NCBI GenBank assembly: GCA_913043145.1
Contig: CAJWLP010000001.1
Location: 62,001-126,000, forward strand
DNA from: an uncultured Bacteroidota bacterium
GTDB taxonomy: Bacteria; Bacteroidota; Bacteroidia; NS11-12g; UBA9320
Direction: 5' to 3'
DNA length: 64,000 nt
Part shown: positions 8,974 to 17,318 of the stretch, in pieces
How the letters are laid out: every line of letters begins with the position of its first letter
Position numbering within the stretch: the first letter of the stretch is position 1
Made by a program: the position numbers and the translations under genes
The notes under the pieces: generated by a model
What the model was told of the DNA's origin: nothing
Database searches by the model: none
The model's input: only the letters and a program-made list of their open reading frames with translations

Positions 8974-10317
8974 TTGAGTGAATTAATATCCATATTAGGT
9001 GCCGGTGAGAGTGGAGTAGGTTCAGCTATTCTGGCTCAAAAACAAGGCTTTGATGTTTGGGTTTCTGATTACAATCAGATTCAACCTAAATATAAGGCTG
9101 AGCTTGATAAATATGGAATCAAATACGAGGAAAATGGTCATGATGAGATGCTCATAAAATCCTCTAGTAAAATTATTAAAAGTCCTGGTATAAGTGACAA
9201 AGCTCCAATTGTTGTAGCCGCTACTTCAGTGAACATTCCAATTGTATCTGAGATTGAGTTTGCAGTAAATTACACGAATGCTTCATTAATAGGTATTACT
9301 GGAACAAATGGAAAAACCACGACAACAATGTTGACTTACAGCATTTTAAAGAGTGCTGGTTTATCAGTTGGCTTGGCTGGAAATGTGGGCTATAGTTTTG
9401 CAAAACAGGTTGCTCTTGAAAACTACGAATACTATGTGCTCGAATTGAGTAGTTTTCAATTGGATGGAATGCATACAGTAGCTCTGGATTATGCTGTTCT
9501 ACTTAATATCTCGCCAGATCACCTTGATCGATATGCAACCTATCAAGACTATATTGACGCTAAGCTACGAATCAATTTAAATCAAGACGCTAATCAAAAA
9601 TTTATTTTTTGTGCAGATGACGATGAAATCACAAACCAACTAAAAAATCATGCTACCCCAGCTGATCTGATACCATTTACATATGATAATGGGCCATTAG
9701 ATCAAGGTGCTTGGGTAGAAAATAATCAATTAAATATTCAATTAACAAACCCAAAAATTAACTTCAATATGTCATTAGATCAACTTACTATAGCCGGTAG
9801 ACACAACACGTATAACTCGATGGCTGCTTCAATTATCGCTAATTCTCTACTTATAAGAAAAGAGACCATACGTGAGAGTTTACTGGATTTTAAAAATGTA
9901 GAGCATCGATTAGAATTTGTTTCCAAAGTGAAAGGAATAAGTTTTGTTAATGACAGTAAAGCAACGAATGTCAATGCAGCATGGTATGCATTAGAAAGCG
10001 TTGAAGACCCAATTATTTGGATTGCAGGTGGAGTGGATAAAGGCAATGATTATGAATCATTAAGCCCACTAATTAAGGAGAAAGTAAGAATCATTGTATG
10101 CTTGGGTAAAAATAACCTGAATTTACATAAAGCATTCAGGAAAGATGTTGATATGATGATTAATGCAAGTTCTGCTCAAGAAGCAGTTAATATTGCCTAT
10201 GGTTTAGGTGAAAAAGGAGAGACGGTTTTGTTATCTCCGGCATGTGCCAGTTTTGATCTGTTTGAAAATTTTGAAGACAGAGGAAATCAATTTAAAAGAG
10301 CTGTAAGAAATCTGTGA
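8974..10317 (+). CDS. murD: UDP-MurNAc-L-alanine:D-glutamate ligase MurD
   Basis: Cytoplasmic Mur ligase adding D-glutamate. The Rossmann-like N-terminus reads LISILGAGESGVGSAILA. The ATP loop is GITGTNGKTTTT (about 108-119), followed by LELSSFQLDG, LNISPDHLDRY, the H of the AGRHNTYN segment, and FVNDSKATN. It starts at a TTG directly behind the mraY stop with no gap. The stop overlaps ftsW by four bases (GTGA). Length 447 is normal. Confidence 0.95.
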   Translation: MSELISILGAGESGVGSAILAQKQGFDVWVSDYNQIQPKYKAELDKYGIKYEENGHDEMLIKSSSKIIKSPGISDKAPIVVAATSVNIPIVSEIEFAVNYTNASLIGITGTNGKTTTTMLTYSILKSAGLSVGLAGNVGYSFAKQVALENYEYYVLELSSFQLDGMHTVALDYAVLLNISPDHLDRYATYQDYIDAKLRINLNQDANQKFIFCADDDEITNQLKNHATPADLIPFTYDNGPLDQGAWVENNQLNIQLTNPKINFNMSLDQLTIAGRHNTYNSMAASIIANSLLIRKETIRESLLDFKNVEHRLEFVSKVKGISFVNDSKATNVNAAWYALESVEDPIIWIAGGVDKGNDYESLSPLIKEKVRIIVCLGKNNLNLHKAFRKDVDMMINASSAQEAVNIAYGLGEKGETVLLSPACASFDLFENFEDRGNQFKRAVRNL

Positions 10318-11462
10318 GAGAATTTTTGCAAAAAAATATCAAGGGAGATTACTACATATGGTTTGTAGTATTGGCACTTTCTATTTTCGGAATTCTTGCA
10401 GTGTATTCTGCAACGGGTACACTTGCCTATGCTGAAAAAGGTGGTAATACAGAATACTACCTTATGAAACATGCTTTTTTGGTATTTTTTGGTTTAGCAA
10501 CGATGTGGTTAACTCACCTGATTAGTATTCAATACTTTTCAAGGATTGCTCAGATTATGCTATTTGTTGCGATTCCATTACTAATTTACACCTTAATTTT
10601 TGGGGTTGAAATAAATGATGCTCGAAGATGGATTTCTTTGCCTGTGGCCGGCCTTACTGTACAAAGTTCAGATTTTGCAAAGCTTGCACTAGTTGCTTAT
10701 GTTGCTCGTTTTATGGCTAAAAGACAGGGGGAGGTTCATGATTTTAAAAAAACACTTCTTCCAATACTTTCCATAATTTTACTCGTTTGTTTATTGATTT
10801 TTCCAGAAGATTTTTCAACTTCTGCAGTACTATTTGTAACGAGTATGTTGGTGTTATTCTTGGGTCGAATACCACTCAAACAGATCGGTTTGCTAGCAGG
10901 TATTGGAATATTCGTTCTAGGAGGTGCTTTTGCTTATGTAATGAACTCTGATGTTCAATTTGGACGAATAGCTACTATGAAAAGTAGAATTGAGGCATTT
11001 TCAAATGGTAGTGATGACGGAGGAACATATCAAAGCAGGCAAGCTAAAATAGCTGTTGCCCGTGGAGGATTTGTCGGAACTGGTCCTGGAAGAAGTAGGC
11101 AGAAAAATATTTTACCATCCCCATTTGCAGATTTTATTTATGCAATTATTATCGAGGAGTACGGGTCGATTTTTGGTGGACTCACTCTTGTCTTACTTTA
11201 TTTATTATTGCTTTATCGATCATTTAGAATTGTCTTATTAACAGAAGATCCGCTGGCAGCTCTTTTAGCCATTGGATTGGCCTTTAGTTTGGTAGTTCAA
11301 GCTTTGATAAATATGGGTGTAGCCGTCAATATTCTTCCTGTTACAGGTCTAGCACTTCCTATTGTAAGCCGCGGAGGAACATCCATATTATTTGTAAGCA
11401 TTGCATTTGGAATTATTCTGAGTGCAAGTAGAACCATTTATCCAGAGAAAGAAAATGAGTAA
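10314..11462 (+). CDS. ftsW: Septal peptidoglycan glycosyltransferase FtsW (SEDS family)
   Basis: Ten-helix SEDS protein that polymerises lipid II at the septum together with FtsI. Recognisable segments are GDYYIWFVVLALSIFGILAVYSAT at the N-terminus, the ARRWISLPVAGLTVQSSDFAKLALV loop with the family's catalytic-region residues, PEDFSTSAVLFVTS, and the C-terminal INMGVAVNILPVTGLALPIVSRGGTS block. The start is GTG inside the murD stop. Length 382. It overlaps murG by eight bases. Confidence 0.94.
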   Translation: MREFLQKNIKGDYYIWFVVLALSIFGILAVYSATGTLAYAEKGGNTEYYLMKHAFLVFFGLATMWLTHLISIQYFSRIAQIMLFVAIPLLIYTLIFGVEINDARRWISLPVAGLTVQSSDFAKLALVAYVARFMAKRQGEVHDFKKTLLPILSIILLVCLLIFPEDFSTSAVLFVTSMLVLFLGRIPLKQIGLLAGIGIFVLGGAFAYVMNSDVQFGRIATMKSRIEAFSNGSDDGGTYQSRQAKIAVARGGFVGTGPGRSRQKNILPSPFADFIYAIIIEEYGSIFGGLTLVLLYLLLLYRSFRIVLLTEDPLAALLAIGLAFSLVVQALINMGVAVNILPVTGLALPIVSRGGTSILFVSIAFGIILSASRTIYPEKENE

Positions 11463-12543
11463 AAAATATCGAGTTCTTATATCTGGTGGAGGTACAGGGG
11501 GACACATATTCCCTGCTATCGCAATAGCTAACGAAATAATACATAAGTATCCGGAGAGTGTTATTGAATTTGTTGGTGCTAACGGGAGAATGGAAATGGA
11601 TAAAGTTCCAGCTGCAGGATATAAAATTCATGGGCTATGGATATCGGGACTTCAAAGAAGGTTAACCGCCAAAAACCTCAGCCTGCCATTTAAGTTATTA
11701 GCTAGTTTATTGAAATCAAGTTGGATTATTAAAAGATTCAAGCCAGATTTTACCATTGGCGTTGGAGGTTATGCAAGTGGTCCATTAAATTATATGGCAA
11801 GCATGATGGGGGTTCCTGTGTTTTTGCAAGAACAGAATTCTTACCCAGGAATAACTAATAAGTTATTGAAAAAGTATGCGGTAAAGATTTGTGTAGCATA
11901 CCAACAAATGGAGCAATTTTTCCCGAAAGAGAAATTAGTTTTAACGGGCAATCCAATAAGACAAGATCTCTTGTCGAAGTTGGATAACCAGACTAGTGCT
12001 TTTGAACATTTTTCTCTAAATCCAAAAAAGAAAACAGTTTTGGTAGTTGGAGGAAGTTTAGGTGCCAGAACAATTAATGAGGCAATCGATGAAAATTTAA
12101 GTAGACTAGATGATCATGAGGTACAACTTTTATGGCAAACAGGAAAAAACTTTACAGATGATTTTGGAACATTTGATTGGGGAACACGAACAGCTTTCAT
12201 TCAACGAATGGACTTGGCATATCAAGTAGCAGATATAGTTGTGAGCAGGGCAGGAGCCATGTCTGTTTCCGAACTTTCTGCTCTTGGAAAGGCTACAATA
12301 TTTGTTCCGTCACCTTTTGTTAGCGAAGATCATCAGACTAAGAATGCACTTAATTTAGTCAATAAAAATGCTGCTTTACTTTGTCCAGATAAAGATGCAA
12401 AGGATCAGTTAGGTAAGTTAATTATAGATTTAATGAAAGATGAAGCTCAACAAAATAATCTCAAATCGGAAATTTTAAAATTGGGTTTGCCACATGCTGC
12501 AAAAAGTATCGTAAATGAAATAATCCAAGGTGTCATTAAATAG
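11455..12543 (+). CDS. murG: Lipid II synthase MurG
   Basis: Membrane-associated GT28 glycosyltransferase that adds GlcNAc to lipid I. The N-terminal GGGTGGHIFPAIAIANEI loop is diagnostic, followed by VGGYASGPL, EQNSYPGITN, GGSLGARTINEAI, and SRAGAMSVSELSALGKATIFVPSPF with the SEDHQTKNA end. I start it at the ATG that gives MSKKYRVLISGGG, eleven codons inside the longest frame, overlapping the ftsW end. The 362 residues fit the family. Confidence 0.96.
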   Translation: MSKKYRVLISGGGTGGHIFPAIAIANEIIHKYPESVIEFVGANGRMEMDKVPAAGYKIHGLWISGLQRRLTAKNLSLPFKLLASLLKSSWIIKRFKPDFTIGVGGYASGPLNYMASMMGVPVFLQEQNSYPGITNKLLKKYAVKICVAYQQMEQFFPKEKLVLTGNPIRQDLLSKLDNQTSAFEHFSLNPKKKTVLVVGGSLGARTINEAIDENLSRLDDHEVQLLWQTGKNFTDDFGTFDWGTRTAFIQRMDLAYQVADIVVSRAGAMSVSELSALGKATIFVPSPFVSEDHQTKNALNLVNKNAALLCPDKDAKDQLGKLIIDLMKDEAQQNNLKSEILKLGLPHAAKSIVNEIIQGVIK

Positions 12544-13897
12544 AAAAAATATCTTTTTCATAGGAATCGGTGGAATCGGTATGAGTGCACTCGCCCGTTA
12601 TTTTAATTCTGAAGGATATTTTGTTTGTGGTTATGATCGAACATCTTCTCCCATTACAGATCAATTGAATCAAGAAGGGATTGGGGTGTTTTTTGAAGAT
12701 CATCTGTCTTCTATCGACAATAAATTTATTCAAAACTCTGATGAGTGCTTTATTGTCTATACTCCCGCAATCCCCCAAAGTAGTTATTTAATGAATTATT
12801 TCCTGAAGAATGATTATGCCATGTACAAGCGTGCTGAAATTCTTGGAGAGGTAACCAAAAATACCATTAATTTGAGTGTAGCAGGAACACACGGAAAAAC
12901 AACGACTAGTAGTATTGTCGCATCAATTTTTCAACAATCGAATCTCTCTTTTTCAGCATTCCTTGGAGGGATAAGTGCCAATCTAAATAGTAATTATTTC
13001 AAGCAAGATAAAGGTGGAAGTAATTTTTCAATTACTGAAGCCGACGAGTTTGATCGGTCATTTTTATACCTTAAACCAACTTATGGTATTATAACTAGTA
13101 CGGATGCAGATCATCTAGATATTTATGGTAGCAAAGAATATTTAGAGGACTCTTATGTTGAATTTTCTAACTTAGTTGTAGAGGATAAACATACTTTTTA
13201 TGCTAAAAATAAAGTAAAAAATATAAGGGGTATTAGTTATTCAGCTACAGATCAAGAGGCCATGTTTTATGCAGTGATACATTCTCAAGATTCCAAAGGA
13301 ACATATTTTGACATTTGTGATCATCTTGGAAATCTATTTATAAATGATTTGTTTGTCAGTTTACCTGGTATTCATAATCTTGAGAATGCTGTTGGTGCAG
13401 CGTTGATGTGCAGTAATGCTGGGGTTGATGAACAAGCTATTCGAATTGGTCTAAAAGAATTTAAAGGCATCAAACGAAGATTTCAATATGTGATAGAACG
13501 GAATGATTTTTTGTATATCGACGATTATGCTCATCATCCAAGTGAGTTGAAAGCAATCATTTCTTCAGTAAGAAATTTGTATCCAAACCGTAAGATTACA
13601 GCGATTTTTCAACCCCATTTATATAGTCGAACACAGGATTTTATGACAGAATTTGCTCAAGAACTTTCTAAAGTAGATAGCCTGATTTTATTGCCTATTT
13701 ATCCAGCAAGAGAGCTTCCTATTGAAGGGGTGACATCAGATGTATTATTGAAAAATATTAGCCATCCAAATGCTATTTGTGTGCCTAAGAGTGAAGTGAT
13801 CAAAAATTTAAAACAAAAAGAAGTAGACATACTCATGACCCTTGGTGCTGGAGATATCGACCAATTAGTAAAACAAATTTATGAGTTCTATGGCTAG
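12530..13897 (+). CDS. murC: UDP-MurNAc:L-alanine ligase MurC
   Basis: Adds L-alanine to UDP-MurNAc, the first peptide-stem step. Motifs: the FIGIGGIGMSALARYF nucleotide loop, SVAGTHGKTTTSS P-loop (about 117-129), EADEFDRSFLYL, TSTDADHLDIY, and DDYAHHPSELKA. The start is GTG, fourteen bases inside murG; the N-terminus aligns well from there. Length 455 is typical. No ddl gene follows, unlike in Proteobacteria. Confidence 0.95.
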   Translation: MSLNRKNIFFIGIGGIGMSALARYFNSEGYFVCGYDRTSSPITDQLNQEGIGVFFEDHLSSIDNKFIQNSDECFIVYTPAIPQSSYLMNYFLKNDYAMYKRAEILGEVTKNTINLSVAGTHGKTTTSSIVASIFQQSNLSFSAFLGGISANLNSNYFKQDKGGSNFSITEADEFDRSFLYLKPTYGIITSTDADHLDIYGSKEYLEDSYVEFSNLVVEDKHTFYAKNKVKNIRGISYSATDQEAMFYAVIHSQDSKGTYFDICDHLGNLFINDLFVSLPGIHNLENAVGAALMCSNAGVDEQAIRIGLKEFKGIKRRFQYVIERNDFLYIDDYAHHPSELKAIISSVRNLYPNRKITAIFQPHLYSRTQDFMTEFAQELSKVDSLILLPIYPARELPIEGVTSDVLLKNISHPNAICVPKSEVIKNLKQKEVDILMTLGAGDIDQLVKQIYEFYG

Positions 13898-14624
13898 TAA
13901 AATTATACCATATCTACGAAAGAGCCTGTATGTCTTATCAATTCTCATCGTTTTTGTGATTTTATTTCTACTTAGGAAAAATCAACAACATCAGATTTGT
14001 ACGTATGTAAAGATTGTGATTGAGGCACCAGCTCAAAAACAATTAATAACTCAAGAAATCATCAAAAACAAGTTGGATAAATGGTATATCGGTGGATTAT
14101 CTGGTGTTCCTCAAAATAGTATCTCTTTATCAGATATCGAACAAAAATTAGAAAATATATCCGCGATAAAGAAGGCTGAAGTAAGTTTTGATTTGAAAGG
14201 GGAATTAAAGATAGATATTCTTCAGCATGTCCCATTGGTGAGAATCATGCCTCCAAATCAAAAATCTTTTTATCTAGCAGATGATTTGGTAAGAATTCCA
14301 TCCTTTGATTTAGATATTGCACGAGTTCCAGTGGTCAATGATTATGTAAGTCCTGAAATGATTAAGAAAGTGTACACCCTATCCACCTATGTGCATGAAA
14401 ATGCATTTATAGATGCTATTACAGAGCAGATATTTGTAGACAAGGGTGACTTAATCATCATACCAAAAATTAATAACCAAAAAATAGTGATCGGAGATAC
14501 CACTAATATTCCAGCAAAATTTGATAAACTCATTGATTTTTACGTCGATGGACTAAGTCATATTGGGTGGGATAAATATCGAATCATTAATTTAAAATAT
14601 AAGAATCAAATCGTTTGTAAATAG
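13890..14624 (+). CDS. ftsQ: FtsQ-like division protein
   Basis: Bitopic divisome protein: short basic N-terminus, one membrane helix (about 14-31, SLYVLSILIVFVILFLL), then a periplasmic part with a POTRA-like first domain (ITQEIIKNKLDKWY...SISLSDIEQKLENISAIKKAEV) followed by a region like the FtsQ beta domain (LVRIMPPNQKSFYLADD). Sequence identity to model FtsQ is low; the position between murC and ftsA and the topology support it. In-frame ATGs at 13881 and 13890 both overlap murC; I prefer MASKIIPYLRK. Confidence 0.83.
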   Translation: MASKIIPYLRKSLYVLSILIVFVILFLLRKNQQHQICTYVKIVIEAPAQKQLITQEIIKNKLDKWYIGGLSGVPQNSISLSDIEQKLENISAIKKAEVSFDLKGELKIDILQHVPLVRIMPPNQKSFYLADDLVRIPSFDLDIARVPVVNDYVSPEMIKKVYTLSTYVHENAFIDAITEQIFVDKGDLIIIPKINNQKIVIGDTTNIPAKFDKLIDFYVDGLSHIGWDKYRIINLKYKNQIVCK

Positions 14625-14628
14625 TAAC

Positions 14629-15912
14629 ATGGCAGAATCACAAGAAAAAATTATTGTTGGATTAGATATAGGTACAACTAAGGTTTGTGCCATTGTAGGT
14701 AGAGCAAATCAGTATGGAAAAGTAGATATACTCGGTATGGGTAAAGTAGCTTCTCATGGAGGGGTAACCAGAGGTGTTGTCTCAAATATTGATCGTACAG
14801 TAGCTGCCATACAAGCGGCTATCAAAGAAGCATCCGAAAAATCCAACGTGGATATACAACGTGTTGAAGTGGGTATAGCAGGAGCTCATATAAATAGTTT
14901 GCAACATCGCGGTATGATTATTCGCAATGATGGAGAATCAGAAATAAATGCCGATGATTTGAAAAAATTAGAAAATGATATGTTCAAGCTTGCGGTAAAA
15001 CCTGGAGATCGAATTTTACATGTGTTACCTCAAGAATATACAGTAGATGATGAGCCAGGAATCATTGATCCAATTGGGATGGCTGGGGTTAAAGTTGAGG
15101 GGAATTTTCATGTTATTACAGGTCAGATTTCTGCTGCCAAAAATATTTATAAGTGTGTTGAGAAATCCAATTTGCAAGTGACAGATATTGCACTTGAACC
15201 TCTTGCATCTTCGGAAGCTGTTTTAAGTAGCGATGAACTTGAAGCTGGTGTCGTATTGGTAGATATTGGTGGAGGTACCACAGACGTGGCAATATTTTAT
15301 GATAATATCATTTGCCACACAGCTGTAATTCCATACGGAGGAAATATTATTACTGAAGATATTAAACAAGGGTGTAATGTTATGAAAGCACATGCTGAAC
15401 TTCTTAAAGTGAAGTTTGGAAGTGCGTTGGCTAGTGAGTTAGATGAAAATGAAATTGTTACTATTCCTGGAATAAGGGGGAGAGCAGCCAAAGAAATATC
15501 GGTTAAAAACCTTTCAAAGGTAATTCAAGCACGTATCCAAGAGATTATGGAGCTTGTACATTTTGAGATAAAACAGAGTGGTCTAGAAAAAAAATTAGCT
15601 GGAGGAATTGTAATCACAGGTGGTGGATCACAACTCAAACATGTTGACCAACTTGCTGAGTTTGTTACAGGACTTGACGCAAGAATTGGTTACCCTAACG
15701 AGCATTTGGCTAAGGGAATGGTTGAAGAAGTTAAGAGTCCTATTTATGCTACGGGTGTAGGGTTGGTTCTCAGAGGATTAGCGGCAGAACGAATAGGAGG
15801 TGGAGATATTATTAGTCCTGGACCAAAACAGCCAGGCGATAAAGTAGGAATATTCTCTCGTATTAAAGAATGGTTAAAAGATGAAGTAGAAGTTGAAGAT
15901 TTCAAAAAATAA
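14629..15912 (+). CDS. ftsA: Divisome actin homologue FtsA
   Basis: Actin-like ATPase that tethers FtsZ filaments to the membrane. Phosphate-1 loop VGLDIGTTKVCAIVG at the N-terminus, the SHUT2-like subdomain 1C (about residues 85-165), phosphate-2 VLVDIGGGTTDVAIF, and adenosine motif GGIVITGGGSQLKHV. The C-terminus (IFSRIKEWLKDEVEVEDFKK) looks like the amphipathic membrane-targeting helix. Length 427. It lies five bases before ftsZ. Confidence 0.96.
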   Translation: MAESQEKIIVGLDIGTTKVCAIVGRANQYGKVDILGMGKVASHGGVTRGVVSNIDRTVAAIQAAIKEASEKSNVDIQRVEVGIAGAHINSLQHRGMIIRNDGESEINADDLKKLENDMFKLAVKPGDRILHVLPQEYTVDDEPGIIDPIGMAGVKVEGNFHVITGQISAAKNIYKCVEKSNLQVTDIALEPLASSEAVLSSDELEAGVVLVDIGGGTTDVAIFYDNIICHTAVIPYGGNIITEDIKQGCNVMKAHAELLKVKFGSALASELDENEIVTIPGIRGRAAKEISVKNLSKVIQARIQEIMELVHFEIKQSGLEKKLAGGIVITGGGSQLKHVDQLAEFVTGLDARIGYPNEHLAKGMVEEVKSPIYATGVGLVLRGLAAERIGGGDIISPGPKQPGDKVGIFSRIKEWLKDEVEVEDFKK

Positions 15913-15917
15913 AAAAT

Positions 15918-17243
15918 ATGAGTTTTACAGTAGAATTACCCAAAGATAGATCGTCCATCATTAAAGTAATTGGTGTAGGAGGCGGAGGAGGAAATGCCGT
16001 AAATCACATGTATTCTGAAGGAATACAGGGTGTTGACTTTTTTATCTGCAATACCGATGCTCAAGCACTAGAGAAAAGTCCAATCATAAACAAAGTCCAG
16101 ATTGGTAGTTCGCTCACTGAAGGAAGAGGAGCTGGATCAAATCCAGAGATAGGAAGAAAAGCAGCAGAAGAGAGTATTCATGATATTATCGAGTCATTAG
16201 GATCAAACACTCAAATGGTATTCATTACTGCGGGTATGGGTGGAGGTACTGGTACTGGGGCAGCCCCAGTAATAGCTAAAGCTGCCAAAGACAAAGGAAT
16301 TTTAACGGTAGGTATTGTTACCACTCCATTCCTGTTTGAGGGAAACAAACGATGCACGGCAGCCTTTCATGGAATTGAGGAAATCAGAGATAGTGTTGAT
16401 TCACTATTGGTTGTTTCTAATGATCGAATCAAGGAAATCTATGGAAATTTACCAATCAGCAAAGCTTTTGGATATGCAGATAATATCCTAGCTACAGCTG
16501 CCAAGGGGATAGCAGAGATTATCACGATCGCAGGAAGTATAAATGTTGATTTTGAGGATGTTAAAACCGCAATGACAGGCAGTGGCGTATCTATCATGGG
16601 AATGGGAACTTCAGAGGGAGATGATCGAGCCATGCGTGCAGTTAATCAGGCCTTGAATTCTCCATTGTTAGATGACAATAAGATACAAGGAGCTAGTGAC
16701 CTGCTTGTTAATATTTCATATGGTGATGAGGAGGCTACCATGGATGAATATGCTACGATTAATGAATATCTACAGGCAGAAACTGGAAGTGATGCCAACT
16801 TAAAATGTGGTCTTTGTTATGATGAAAATTTAGGCAGAAGTCTTAGTGTAACAGTTATAGCTACTGGTTTTAATCGAGTGGAAAATAGATACAATGCCAT
16901 TGCCTCAAATAGTGATGTAGAGTATAATTTGGGTGATGTAAATGTCAATGATAATTTAACACAAGAGGAATTGGATGCACAGAAGCAAATTACCATTTTT
17001 GATACATTAGCAAATAGTGATACCCAAAAAGATTCAAATTCATCTCATGTCAACAGTCATTCGGGTCAAGAGGGTATTGAGAAAATGGAAAATATACCTG
17101 CATACAAACGGAGAAATGTGACTTTAAATGAAGTAAATCATTCTTCGGAGATGGAAATATCACGAACAAGTCTTATAGAGGAGCCGGAGTCAAAACCAGA
17201 GTTGAGGACTAACAACTCCTTTCTACATGATAATGTAGATTAG
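15918..17243 (+). CDS. ftsZ: Cell division GTPase FtsZ
   Basis: Tubulin-like GTPase that forms the Z ring. N-terminal [15 protein letters not shown] loop, tubulin signature [13 protein letters not shown] near residues 105-117, and [11 protein letters not shown]. The globular domain ends near residue 325. A variable, polar linker follows, and the protein ends in [10 protein letters not shown], a terminal peptide I know from other Bacteroidota FtsZ rather than the proteobacterial DIPAFLR form. It is the last gene of the dcw run. Confidence 0.97.
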   Translation: MSFTVELPKDRSSIIKVIGVGGGGGNAVNHMYSEGIQGVDFFICNTDAQALEKSPIINKVQIGSSLTEGRGAGSNPEIGRKAAEESIHDIIESLGSNTQMVFITAGMGGGTGTGAAPVIAKAAKDKGILTVGIVTTPFLFEGNKRCTAAFHGIEEIRDSVDSLLVVSNDRIKEIYGNLPISKAFGYADNILATAAKGIAEIITIAGSINVDFEDVKTAMTGSGVSIMGMGTSEGDDRAMRAVNQALNSPLLDDNKIQGASDLLVNISYGDEEATMDEYATINEYLQAETGSDANLKCGLCYDENLGRSLSVTVIATGFNRVENRYNAIASNSDVEYNLGDVNVNDNLTQEELDAQKQITIFDTLANSDTQKDSNSSHVNSHSGQEGIEKMENIPAYKRRNVTLNEVNHSSEMEISRTSLIEEPESKPELRTNNSFLHDNVD

Positions 17244-17285
17244 AATCGCTAATTCCGATATTATCATAAATGGGAAGGATATCCG

Positions 17286-17301
17286 TCATATTTTAATATG
17301 A
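17286..17301. terminator. Weak AT-only hairpin between convergent genes
   Basis: TCATATT/AATATGA with a TT centre lies between the ends of ftsZ and the minus-strand gene. It may end transcription from both sides but has no GC pairs in the core and no long T tract. Confidence 0.3.
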
Positions 17302-17318
17302 TATTGGATGATAGGATT

